A stretch of DNA of 14,006 nucleotides from Flavipsychrobacter stenotrophus. GTDB lineage: Bacteria; Bacteroidota; Bacteroidia; Chitinophagales; Chitinophagaceae. Shown here in pieces: positions 1 through 6,933 of this stretch. Location: positions 1 to 14,006 of the forward strand of contig CANCOG010000061.1 in assembly GCA_947379685.1 (NCBI GenBank), given 5' to 3'. Numbering within the stretch: position 1 is the stretch's first letter; every line of letters begins with the position of its first letter. The notes under the pieces were generated by a model. That model did no database searches. It was given only the letters and a program-made list of their open reading frames with translations, and had not been told where the DNA came from. The position numbers were made by a program, and so were the translations under genes.

Positions 1-1784
1 TTGAGGTGGTGGGTGGCAGCGCGTATTTTGGCGGTTGTTTCCTGCAGGTCGAAAAGAGTACGACCACAGCTGGGGCAGGAGATATATTCTGTCTTGCTGA
101 TACGGGTACGGGTTGCCTGAAGTATGGAAAAGGCGGTGTTATTCAGGAATTGCTCATTGCTCTTTACGGCCAGGTAGGTACGGCCACTCACCTGCGTGTT
201 CTTCATTACTGCCTTGCTGTTGTTGAGCCATATGCCGTCGCCCATCCCATCGAGGAATAAGCCGCCAGCTTCTGTTGCAAAATGTATCAATTGCTCATCA
301 ACGGTTGCATCTGTGCTGTCCACACGCAGTATGACGGGGCACGCAACGGTTTGCGTCATCATGGCGGAAAGGAAATTACGCACAGGCACAAACCCTCTGT
401 TACTTTCGGAATAGGCAATAACGACGGTGTGGTTCTGCTGCTTTAAGCGATTCAGTAATTCCTGCGAATAGGTATCGGCATTCACCAGCACGAAATGCAG
501 TTCATCTTCCGGCGCATTGCCTGCCATGCACTCCGCTTCTGTGAGTAATGGGTGGCACTTGCTTTTATCCTCTGCCGCAGCCCAAGTATCGATATTACAA
601 ATTACCTGCAGTGTTCCCGGCAGGGCAAAGCCCGGTAGCTTATCGCCTGTGTATACGTAATCAGCAGCACCATCGCTGATGTTCCATTTGTCGGAGGTTG
701 CATTGTATACATAGCCGATGTGGGCCATATCTTCTACCGTTATTTCCTGCAACTGACTGATATCTGCCACAACAACAGGCACATTCGCAGCACCTATATG
801 ATGAACGGGATCGGTATGCCTGCGGTGGTATGCAAATGGATTGTAGGGCAATACGAGGCCACCGGCTGTAGGCGCAGCAGTCGCATATGCCTCTTCCCGG
901 TGGTTGTATCTCTTCACTATATCCTTACACACAGGTATCTCAAATTCGGGGTCTTCGGTAAGTGATACACGTATGGTATCTCCGATTCCATCTTCCAGCA
1001 GGGTACATATACCTATAGCACTTTTTATACGGCCATCTTCACCGTCGCCGGCTTCGGTAACACCCAGGTGCAGCGGATAACATTCGCCAAATTCTTCGTC
1101 CATTTTTTGAACGAGTAACCTGTATGCCTCCACCATTACCAGCGGATTGCTGCTTTTCATACTGAGTATGATCTGGTGATAACTTTCGTACCGGGCAATC
1201 CGCAGGAATTCCATCGCGCTCTCTACCATGCCCATCGGGGTATCCCCGTAACGGCTCATGATTCGGTCGCTGAGCGAACCGTGATTGGTGCCGATACGCA
1301 TGGCAGTGCCGTACTCCTTGCAAATTTTCACCAGGGGCGTAAACCGCTGGCGGATGTGGTCTATTTCCTCGGCATATTCTGCGTCGGTATATTCTATAAA
1401 ATCGAACTTCTTTTTATCGACGTAGTTACCAGGGTTGACCCTTACTTTCTCTATAATGCGGGCAGCAATTTCAGCCGCATTGGGAGTAAAGTGGATATCG
1501 GCAATAATGGGTGTGTCATATCCTCGCGCCCTTATCTCTTTTTTAATATTGAGGAGGTTTTCTGCTTCATTCTTACTGGGAGCAGTAATGCGAATCAGCT
1601 CGGCACCGGCTTCTATGCAACGTATGCTTTGCGCCACGGTGGCAGCAGTATCCATGGTGTCGGTTGTGGTCATGGTTTGGATACGGATGGCGTGGCCATT
1701 CCCCAATAACAATCCACCAACTTTTACCTCGCGTGTAGGCAGGCGCTTAAAGCCCGCGGGTGACATACAATACTGATGCAGCAT
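1..1784 (-). CDS. ispG: IspG (GcpE), (E)-4-hydroxy-3-methylbut-2-enyl-diphosphate synthase, long form, 3' end cut by window edge
   Basis: This cytosolic Fe-S enzyme of the MEP pathway reductively converts MEcPP to HMBPP for isoprenoid synthesis. I translated it by hand: 594 codons run from the ATG at 1784 to the left edge without a stop. Seen: TREVKVG near residue 18, IRIQTMTTTDT (33-43), ADIHF (95-99), VRVNPGN (114-120) and GTNHGSLSDR in the TIM-barrel part (to about residue 280), then about 280 residues of an insertion domain, then CPSCGRTLFDLQ with Cys570 and Cys573 as the first two 4Fe-4S ligands. The third cysteine and the rest of the C-terminal domain lie outside the window. The insertion marks the long form known from Bacteroidota, Chlamydiae and plants; E. 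coli IspG is much shorter (about 370 aa). An in-frame ATG at 1766 is an alternative start, but the QYC-SP-GFKR stretch before it resembles the family N-terminus, so 1784 is preferred. Confidence 0.95.
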   Translation of the reverse strand, partial: MLHQYCMSPAGFKRLPTREVKVGGLLLGNGHAIRIQTMTTTDTMDTAATVAQSIRCIEAGAELIRITAPSKNEAENLLNIKKEIRARGYDTPIIADIHFTPNAAEIAARIIEKVRVNPGNYVDKKKFDFIEYTDAEYAEEIDHIRQRFTPLVKICKEYGTAMRIGTNHGSLSDRIMSRYGDTPMGMVESAMEFLRIARYESYHQIILSMKSSNPLVMVEAYRLLVQKMDEEFGECYPLHLGVTEAGDGEDGRIKSAIGICTLLEDGIGDTIRVSLTEDPEFEIPVCKDIVKRYNHREEAYATAAPTAGGLVLPYNPFAYHRRHTDPVHHIGAANVPVVVADISQLQEITVEDMAHIGYVYNATSDKWNISDGAADYVYTGDKLPGFALPGTLQVICNIDTWAAAEDKSKCHPLLTEAECMAGNAPEDELHFVLVNADTYSQELLNRLKQQNHTVVIAYSESNRGFVPVRNFLSAMMTQTVACPVILRVDSTDATVDEQLIHFATEAGGLFLDGMGDGIWLNNSKAVMKNTQVSGRTYLAVKSNEQFLNNTAFSILQATRTRISKTEYISCPSCGRTLFDLQETTAKIRAATHHL

Positions 1785-1789
1785 AGGAG

Positions 1790-1797
1790 CAAAGTTA
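1790..1797 (-). promoter_or_regulatory. Candidate Bacteroidota -7 promoter element for ispG
   Basis: Read on the minus strand this is TAACTTTG, a full match to TAnnTTTG. It ends only 5 bases before the ATG at 1784. Use of that ATG would therefore give an almost leaderless mRNA, whereas the ATG at 1766 would leave a leader of about 18 bases. No TTTG-like -33 element is seen at the usual spacing. Confidence 0.4.
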
Positions 1798-1802
1798 TAT
1801 GA

Positions 1803-1819
1803 ATTAAGCTGTGCTTAAT
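1803..1819. promoter_or_regulatory. 7-bp perfect inverted repeat upstream of ispG, possible operator
   Basis: ATTAAGC and GCTTAAT are separated by TGT, giving a perfect 7-bp dyad. It lies just upstream of the ispG -7 candidate, in the -10 to -35 interval where a repressor could block polymerase. No binding protein can be named from the sequence. Confidence 0.3.
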
Positions 1820-1875
1820 ATTAACGGTAGTGTGAAAGTCAAGTGAAAAATAAAGCCTGGTCTGAATGGCCTAAC

Positions 1876-1937
1876 CACAAGGGGCACAAGGGATTTCACA
1901 AGGGTCACAAAAGGTTAACCTAAATAAGAGCACAAAG
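1876..1937. repeat. Degenerate CACAAGG repeat cluster
   Basis: CACAAGGG occurs at 1876, 1885 and 1897, with variants CACAAAAGG at 1906 and CACAAAG at 1931. Spacings of 9, 12 and 9 bases make two imperfect 21-bp units (1876-1896 and 1897-1917). The cluster lies in the 205-bp gap between ispG and the acetyltransferase, where no gene is seen. Similar AC-rich CACAAAGG intergenic repeats occur in other bacterial genomes; their function is unknown to me. Confidence 0.55.
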
Positions 1938-1989
1938 CCCGGTTGAATTATGCAAACTGACAATATCAAAAAGTACATTTATTAGTTAA

Positions 1990-2484
1990 CTACAAATCGA
2001 TCCCCAGCACATAATCATTCATAAAATAACCACGGCCGATGTCGATGTCTTCTTCTTTGAATTTCTTAAAGCCTGTCCTTTCATAAAAGGCAATGGCATT
2101 TGTGTTGTAAATATTGACGTTCAGTATCAGGCGGGTTGCGTTCCGGGCCTTTAGTTCGGTTTTAATGTGGTCCAGGACAAATTTACCGACTCCCCTGCCC
2201 TGCTGACCGGGCAGAATGTAGATTTTATTGAGTTTATATGTTGCCGGCTCAACCGGGGAGTATGAAGCAAAAGCCACAGGCTCATTACGCTGGTCAAAGC
2301 AAATAATATATTGCTGCCCACTTTCCATTTGCTGCTGCAACGATTCGGGAGTATAAAATTGCTCCAGCATGTAGGCTACCTGTTCCTCCCCAAGGATTGG
2401 TGTATAGGTCTGGGGCCAAACCTGCATATTCAGTGTTCTTATCTGGGGGATATCTGCTGGTGTGGCAATAGCGATTCGAAACAT
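1990..2484 (-). CDS. GNAT-family N-acetyltransferase
   Basis: This is a 164-residue single-domain protein of the Gcn5-related acetyltransferase fold, which moves an acetyl group from acetyl-CoA to an amine. The N-terminal strand and helix read FRIAIATPADIPQIRTL. Motif A is at 85-107: IYILPGQQGRGVGK supplies the Q-x-x-G-x-G pyrophosphate loop for CoA. Motif B follows with LNVNIYNTNAIAFYERTGFK (121-140), including the Asn and Tyr usual near the acetyl site. The length is normal for the family. The substrate cannot be deduced: the PQTY stretch near residue 24 and the overall pattern recall RimI-like and spermidine-type members, but nothing decides between protein and small-molecule targets. It is flanked by ispG and dnaK on the same strand but separated from both by about 200 bp, so it is probably its own unit. 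Confidence 0.9.
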   Translation of the reverse strand: MFRIAIATPADIPQIRTLNMQVWPQTYTPILGEEQVAYMLEQFYTPESLQQQMESGQQYIICFDQRNEPVAFASYSPVEPATYKLNKIYILPGQQGRGVGKFVLDHIKTELKARNATRLILNVNIYNTNAIAFYERTGFKKFKEEDIDIGRGYFMNDYVLGIDL

Positions 2485-2539
2485 TGGGTTTTGTTTTTGC
2501 AGCCTATCATACCGAAAGGCGTATTTTAAAAAGAGTCCT

Positions 2540-2570
2540 CAAATCTAAGGAACAGTGACAACATCCGAAA
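2540..2570 (-). promoter_or_regulatory. Candidate promoter of the acetyltransferase gene
   Basis: On the minus strand TAGATTTG (2540-2547) fully matches the Bacteroidota -7 consensus TAnnTTTG. TTTC, a 3 of 4 match to the -33 TTTG, lies 19 bases upstream (2567-2570). Of the promoter candidates in this window it has the best-spaced pair. The predicted leader is about 50 bases. Confidence 0.45.
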
Positions 2571-2606
2571 CATTTCAGCTGGCAGCCTGATATTTTATAA
2601 ATGCCA

Positions 2607-2630
2607 AACGGCCGGGAAAGCCCGGCCGTT
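2607..2630 (-). terminator. Strong hairpin after dnaK, likely terminator
   Basis: The arms AACGGCCGGG and CCCGGCCGTT are perfectly complementary over 10 bp with a 4-base loop. On the minus strand the stem is followed by TTTGGCATTTATAAAAT, which is only moderately T-rich. It lies 44 bases beyond the dnaK stop codon and before the acetyltransferase promoter. Confidence 0.7.
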
Positions 2631-2651
2631 CAACTTATTCTATATGGTCAT

Positions 2652-2666
2652 CGGGTAAACTACCCG
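2652..2666 (-). other. Small hairpin directly after the dnaK stop
   Basis: CGGGTA and TACCCG pair over 6 bp around the loop AAC, 8 bases after the dnaK stop codon. No T-tract follows, so it is more likely a 3' mRNA structure acting with the larger hairpin at 2607-2630 than a terminator by itself. Confidence 0.4.
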
Positions 2667-2673
2667 GGACTAT

Positions 2674-4569
2674 TTATTTTACTTCTTCGTACTCAGCATC
2701 TGCAACACCGCCGTCGTCATGACCTGCGTGCTGGTGTTCCTGACCTGGTGCACCACCCGGAGCGCCTTGTGTGCCCTTGTACATTTCTTCGCTTGCTGCC
2801 ATCCATGCTGCATTCAGTTCTTCTTCAGCCTTGTCGATACCGTCAAGATCTTCAGATTTATGAGCAGTCTTTAATTTTTCCATGGCTGCTTCAATTACTG
2901 ATTTTTTGTCAGCAGGAATCTTATCGCCATATTCTTTCAGTTGCTTTTCAGTATTGAACAACAAACCGTCAGCCTTGTTCAGTTTTTCAACGCGATCACG
3001 AACAATCTTGTCTGAATCTTCGTTGGCTTTCGCCTCGTTCTTCATACGTTCGATCTCTTCCTTGTTCAAACCGCTACCAGCTTCGATCCTGATATTCTGC
3101 TGTTTGCCGGTTCCCTTGTCCCTTGCAGTTACATGAAGGATACCATTCGCATCAATATCAAATACTACTTCAACCTGTGGTACACCACGTGGTGCCGGCG
3201 GAATTCCGTCGAGAATGAAACGACCGAGGTTTTTATTGTCCTTAGCCATTGGGCGCTCACCCTGCAGTACGTTAATTTCAACACTTGGCTGACTATCGCT
3301 TGCAGTAGAGAACACTTCACTCTTCTTGGTAGGGATAGTAGTGTTTGACTCGATCAAACGTGTCATTACACCACCCATTGTTTCGATACCCAAAGAAAGC
3401 GGAGTAACGTCGAGCAACAATACATCTTTTACTTCGCCGGTAAGTACACCACCCTGAATAGCTGCACCAATTGCAACAACTTCATCGGGGTTTACACCTT
3501 TATGTGGCTTTTTGCCAAAGAATTTTTCTACTACTTCCTGAACCTTAGGGATACGGGTAGAACCACCCACAAGGATAACTTCATCGATGTCGTTTGTAGT
3601 CATACCAGCATCTTTCAATGCTTTACGGCAAGGCTCCAGTGTACGCTCGATCAGGCTGTCGGCAAGTTGCTCGAACTTAGCACGGCTGATCTTTCGAACC
3701 AAATGCTTTGGTGCGCCATCAATTGCAGTAATGTAAGGCAGGTTAATTTCTGTTTCCTGAGAAGAAGAAAGTTCAACTTTCGCCTTTTCAGAAGCTTCCT
3801 TCAGGCGCTGCCATGCCATTGGGTCTTTACGCAGGTCAACTGCTTCTTCTTTCTTGAAATCTTCAGCTAACCAGTCCATGATCACCTTATCGAAATCATC
3901 ACCACCAAGGTGTGTATCACCATTAGTTGATTTTACTTCGAAGATGCCATCACCGAGTTCCAAAACGGAAACGTCGAATGTACCACCACCAAGGTCAAAC
4001 ACCGCGATCTTGCTGTCTTTGTGTTGTTTGTCAAGGCCATACGCCAGCGCTGCTGCTGTAGGCTCGTTGATGATACGGCGAACAGTAAGTCCGGCGATCT
4101 CACCAGCTTCCTTAGTTGCCTGGCGCTGAGCATCGTTAAAGTAAGCCGGTACAGTGATAACTGCTTCCTTTACTTCATGTCCGAGAAAATCTTCAGCAGT
4201 TTTCTTCATTTTCTGAAGGATCATTGCTGACAATTCCTGCGGAGTATACAAACGACCGTCGATGTCCACACGTGGAGTATTGTTGTCGCCCTTTGTCACT
4301 TTATAGTTAAAGTGAGAAATTTCGTTGGTCACCTCGTCAAAACGGCGGCCCATAAAACGCTTAATAGACTGAATGGTGTTCAGTGGGTTGGTAATAGCCT
4401 GACGCTTTGCAGGGTCACCTACCTTACGCTCTCCATTCTTTAAGAAAGCAACTACCGACGGCGTCGTGCGGCGGCCTTCATCATTTGCTATTACCACTGG
4501 TTCGTTGCCTTCCATTACAGATACGCACGAATTGGTGGTTCCTAAATCTATTCCGATAATTTTTGCCAT
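2674..4569 (-). CDS. dnaK: Molecular chaperone DnaK (Hsp70)
   Basis: This 631-residue ATP-dependent cytosolic chaperone binds exposed hydrophobic segments of client proteins and cycles with DnaJ and GrpE. All three Hsp70 signatures are present: IDLGTTNS (7-14), the FDLGGGTFDVSV phosphate loop (191-202) and VILVGGSTRIPKVQ (331-344). The linker DVLLLDVTPLSLG (382-394) leads to the beta substrate-binding domain and the helical lid (from about 505). The tail (601-631) is Gly/Pro/His-rich, with QHAGHDDG, and ends in EYEEVK, the acidic C-terminal type that recruits co-chaperones. Length is usual for the family. The ATG at 4569 starts the expected MAKIIGIDLG. No grpE or dnaJ is adjacent; 317 bp of non-coding DNA lies upstream and hairpins lie downstream, so it seems to be transcribed alone. 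Confidence 0.98.
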   Translation of the reverse strand: MAKIIGIDLGTTNSCVSVMEGNEPVVIANDEGRRTTPSVVAFLKNGERKVGDPAKRQAITNPLNTIQSIKRFMGRRFDEVTNEISHFNYKVTKGDNNTPRVDIDGRLYTPQELSAMILQKMKKTAEDFLGHEVKEAVITVPAYFNDAQRQATKEAGEIAGLTVRRIINEPTAAALAYGLDKQHKDSKIAVFDLGGGTFDVSVLELGDGIFEVKSTNGDTHLGGDDFDKVIMDWLAEDFKKEEAVDLRKDPMAWQRLKEASEKAKVELSSSQETEINLPYITAIDGAPKHLVRKISRAKFEQLADSLIERTLEPCRKALKDAGMTTNDIDEVILVGGSTRIPKVQEVVEKFFGKKPHKGVNPDEVVAIGAAIQGGVLTGEVKDVLLLDVTPLSLGIETMGGVMTRLIESNTTIPTKKSEVFSTASDSQPSVEINVLQGERPMAKDNKNLGRFILDGIPPAPRGVPQVEVVFDIDANGILHVTARDKGTGKQQNIRIEAGSGLNKEEIERMKNEAKANEDSDKIVRDRVEKLNKADGLLFNTEKQLKEYGDKIPADKKSVIEAAMEKLKTAHKSEDLDGIDKAEEELNAAWMAASEEMYKGTQGAPGGAPGQEHQHAGHDDGGVADAEYEEVK

Positions 4570-4886
4570 AACAATTCTAATTTATATTTTTTGTAGTTTG
4601 TTTCAGTTGTTTCCTACTTATCATCAATCTATATGCCACAACATTTCCACTGTTAATATGGCAGAATCAGTGACAATAACAACACAGAAATGTCATACCA
4701 ACAGTTCATTTCGTCATGTAAAAGGCAGAAGCTGGCAATGTTATGGCAGCCAGATAACCCAAAAAGTGCACTATCACCTCAGGAAAACGGCCAACAATTG
4801 CTAGCCGAGCGACATAAATTCACCAAAACAAAAAGCCACCACTCCGTAAAAACCGGGTGGTGGCGGAATATTAGCAAAAACGATTA
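4570..4886. other. Non-coding region between dnaK and the lipoprotein gene
   Basis: These 317 bases hold the dnaK upstream region and, near 4824-4864, the terminator of the lipoprotein gene. I see no convincing gene. No full TAnnTTTG element lies in front of dnaK on the minus strand; the nearest is TAGAATTG (4571-4578), one mismatch and too close to the ATG. A weak dyad, CACTG with CAGTG 15 bases apart (4648-4672), is the only symmetric element noticed and could be a heat-shock regulatory site or chance. Confidence 0.5.
4824..4864 (-). terminator. Intrinsic terminator of the lipoprotein gene
   Basis: The stem GCCACCAC / GTGGTGGC (4835-4842 with 4857-4864) pairs perfectly over 8 bp. On the minus strand it is followed by the T-rich run TTTTTGTTTTG (4824-4834). 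It lies about 22 bases after the stop codon of the gene ending at 4887. Confidence 0.85.
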
Positions 4887-5993
4887 TCAATGATATACTG
4901 TACCTACGATCCTGCATTGCGATACCAGAGAGCTAACTTGCAAGGCGGCAATTGATTTTGACGACATGGTGACTGGCCCGGATCTCATTGCTTTGGATGT
5001 GTACAAGCCAAGCACGTTCTTTCCCTTTATGTTCGTAAATGTTGGTTGAATTTCATTTCCAGTGAGGCCAGTGCCCTGTAATGCCTGCACATTAATATAA
5101 GTGCTGAATGCAGCTGTACCCAAGTAAACGGATAACTGACAGCGATCCATTAACCTTACCGTAAAATTGTCAGCTGGTTTACCCAAGCCAACATTGATAG
5201 CATTATAAATATCAAGGTCTTTTACTGCGAAATTAATATAGGAGATATTTGATGTGCCGGACACCTCTCCATATCCGAGGTCAAAATCGTAATACTTTTT
5301 GGTTTTTACCCCAGTTGAAATATTTGAATCGGACCAGTTAAAACGTAGTACAGCCTGTGTAATTGCAACAGGTGAGTTTCTCCCTTCGAAATAGAAATCG
5401 GAAGGAGCTGTGTACAGGCCCGAAAAATTAACCTTTGAATTTGGCTGCGTGCTGGTAAATTCCATGGTAGGCGCATTAGCGGTAGTATCGTCTATGATAA
5501 ACAGCTGAAAAACGCTCTTATTTTTATCATCAATTACTGGCGCATCAGCCGAGTCAACCTCACCCGTAGCTGAATTATTTACGATGATCCGGTATATATA
5601 GTTGGGGTCCAGATCGTTTGTAAACTTATAGGCATAATTAGGCGCATCAAAGAAAGCACCAGATTGTTTTGGATATCCTTCTGTATTCAGGTCAACCCTG
5701 CTGAGATGAATAGTATCAAAAACATTAGTGTCGTGAATAGATATTCGCTTGATTCGAACATTTATGTTGTTAAAAAAACTGGAATCAGCTGTTTTCGCCA
5801 TTGTAAGTGCACTCTTATTGTCGTCAAGAAATGCCTTTTGCACTCTCACGTAGTGGGCAGTATCGGCCCTGTCCAGCAGACCGTAAATAACTGTAATGTT
5901 TTTGTAGGGTGCGGCTACGTTAAATTTTTCCGAGCAGGAAGGGAAAACGCTCAAAGCGATAAGCGCCAACAATGGCAGAATAAACTTCTTCAT
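4887..5993 (-). CDS. Predicted lipoprotein of unknown function
   Basis: This is a 368-residue exported protein. The ATG at 5993 begins MKKFILPLLALIALSVFPSC, a signal peptide with a lipobox-like FPSC and the lipidated Cys at residue 20, so it is probably anchored in the outer membrane or the periplasmic face. A TTG two codons upstream is in frame, but starting there would only lengthen the signal peptide. After the Cys, NITVIYGLLDRADTAHYVRV and a following KAFLDDNKSAL form a conserved-looking segment; the rest alternates beta-type stretches such as YKFTNDLDPNYIYRIIVNN, suggesting immunoglobulin-like or beta-sandwich domains. It resembles the many DUF-type lipoproteins of Bacteroidota with a 'YGLLD...T.HYVRV.KAFL' opening, but I cannot assign a family or role with confidence. 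It has its own -7 candidate and terminator, so it looks monocistronic. Confidence 0.85.
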   Translation of the reverse strand: MKKFILPLLALIALSVFPSCSEKFNVAAPYKNITVIYGLLDRADTAHYVRVQKAFLDDNKSALTMAKTADSSFFNNINVRIKRISIHDTNVFDTIHLSRVDLNTEGYPKQSGAFFDAPNYAYKFTNDLDPNYIYRIIVNNSATGEVDSADAPVIDDKNKSVFQLFIIDDTTANAPTMEFTSTQPNSKVNFSGLYTAPSDFYFEGRNSPVAITQAVLRFNWSDSNISTGVKTKKYYDFDLGYGEVSGTSNISYINFAVKDLDIYNAINVGLGKPADNFTVRLMDRCQLSVYLGTAAFSTYINVQALQGTGLTGNEIQPTFTNIKGKNVLGLYTSKAMRSGPVTMSSKSIAALQVSSLVSQCRIVGTVYH

Positions 5994-6018
5994 GTACAAT
6001 TTAAAGTATAAAGGCTGA

Positions 6019-6026
6019 CAAAAGTA
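6019..6026 (-). promoter_or_regulatory. Candidate -7 promoter element of the lipoprotein gene
   Basis: The minus strand reads TACTTTTG, a full match to TAnnTTTG, 25 bases before the ATG at 5993. That gives a leader of roughly 20 bases. A -33 TTTG at the usual spacing is not seen. Confidence 0.45.
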
Positions 6027-6152
6027 AGTGTTTAAGTGATAACTTGATGGAATGATTAGTTAATAAGTTGACAAGAAAAAGGCGCAATTATTTATATTCG
6101 AATTACCAGACATAAACCTGACGTACTTAGTAGCAAAATTAGGGGGCACGCC

Positions 6153-6185
6153 TAAATAGAAAACACCCGGCATTAGGCCGGGTGT
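6153..6185 (-). terminator. Intrinsic terminator of the EGF-domain gene
   Basis: ACACCCGGC (6163-6171) pairs perfectly with GCCGGGTGT (6177-6185) around a 5-base loop. On the minus strand the stem is followed by TTTTCTATTT. It lies 24 bases past the stop codon of the gene ending at 6209. Confidence 0.85.
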
Positions 6186-6208
6186 AATCAAAAAGCTGGC
6201 AAATATTA

Positions 6209-6706
6209 TTAATATCTGAGACCAAAGAACTTACAATCATAGTTGACTGTATCATACTGAACATGGTATGAAAGGTGCAATGAATCATTGCTTATCTTTC
6301 CAAAGCCAGCGTAGGTAATACTGTTATTATTTCCGTTAAAAGTAAAAGAATCTATAGCAGCCATATTGCAAATAGCGCTGTCATCATTACTACCGAGAAT
6401 ATTTTTCATAGTCATCTGCAATTTGTTTGCAGGTACAACCAGGAACCTAATGGAATATTGCCTGTGGCCTTCAATGCCGCAGCTATCTCCGCCATTAAAA
6501 TTTGCAATGAATTTGGTTCTGCTCAATACTTCGCACCTGCTGCCTTCAAAACCAGTGGCACAAGTACAGCTCCCCCTGTCACAGGCTCCACCGTTCATAC
6601 AAACTACGTTATTACAATGATCCTTGGTACAAGCAGTGTAAGTAACAGCAAAAAAAGTACCCAATGTTAAAAATGCAGTAACTAATATGTTGCGCAAAAC
6701 TTTCAT
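6209..6706 (-). CDS. Small secreted lipoprotein with one EGF-like domain
   Basis: This 165-residue protein has an N-terminal export signal (residues 1-25, hydrophobic core ILVTAFLTLGTFFAV) ending in TYTAC. Cys26 is the likely lipidation site, although the lipobox is weak at -3. Directly after it comes an EGF-like module: Cys31, 36, 42, 47, 49 and 58 with CMNGGACDRGSCTC and the GFEGSRCE ending, the classic six-cysteine spacing (expected disulfides 1-3, 2-4, 5-6). The remaining 100 residues are a beta-rich region with three more cysteines (76, 113, 158) and no family I recognise. Such EGF-bearing lipoproteins recur in Bacteroidota; the role is unknown and binding or adhesion is only inference. 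The gene has its own promoter-like element and terminator. Confidence 0.85.
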   Translation of the reverse strand: MKVLRNILVTAFLTLGTFFAVTYTACTKDHCNNVVCMNGGACDRGSCTCATGFEGSRCEVLSRTKFIANFNGGDSCGIEGHRQYSIRFLVVPANKLQMTMKNILGSNDDSAICNMAAIDSFTFNGNNNSITYAGFGKISNDSLHLSYHVQYDTVNYDCKFFGLRY

Positions 6707-6745
6707 AAACAGAATTTGAATCAGCTAAAGTATTGATTTTTTCTT

Positions 6746-6753
6746 CAAAAATA
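6746..6753 (-). promoter_or_regulatory. Candidate -7 promoter element of the EGF-domain gene
   Basis: The minus strand reads TATTTTTG, a full match to TAnnTTTG, 39 bases before the ATG at 6706. A TTTG lies further upstream (6778-6781), but at 24 bases the spacing is longer than usual. The sequence around it is AT-rich, so chance matches are likely. Confidence 0.35.
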
Positions 6754-6933
6754 TAATCCCTTCAAGAATTTTTACACCAAATGTCCCATTTAGATGATTT
6801 TTTGCTTGAAACGGCACTGAGGGTGTAATTAAAAATTAATAGCAGAGCCAACATTACAGTAAACAGCAATATCTTTTCACTTTAACGAATACTCCATCCG
6901 GCCAACAAAAAACCACCACAAGCCATCATGAAC

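Noticed and set aside
1176..1709. Plus-strand frame of 177 codons inside ispG
   Set aside because: It lies antisense to a clear ispG translation and shows no recognisable protein pattern.
4690..4893. Plus-strand reading frame of 67 codons between dnaK and the lipoprotein gene
   Set aside because: It runs through the minus-strand terminator at 4824-4864 and into the lipoprotein gene, has no family features and no promoter-like element.
6772..6828. TTACACC and GGTGTAA inverted pair upstream of the EGF-domain gene
   Set aside because: The 43-base separation and AT-rich surroundings make a chance match likely.
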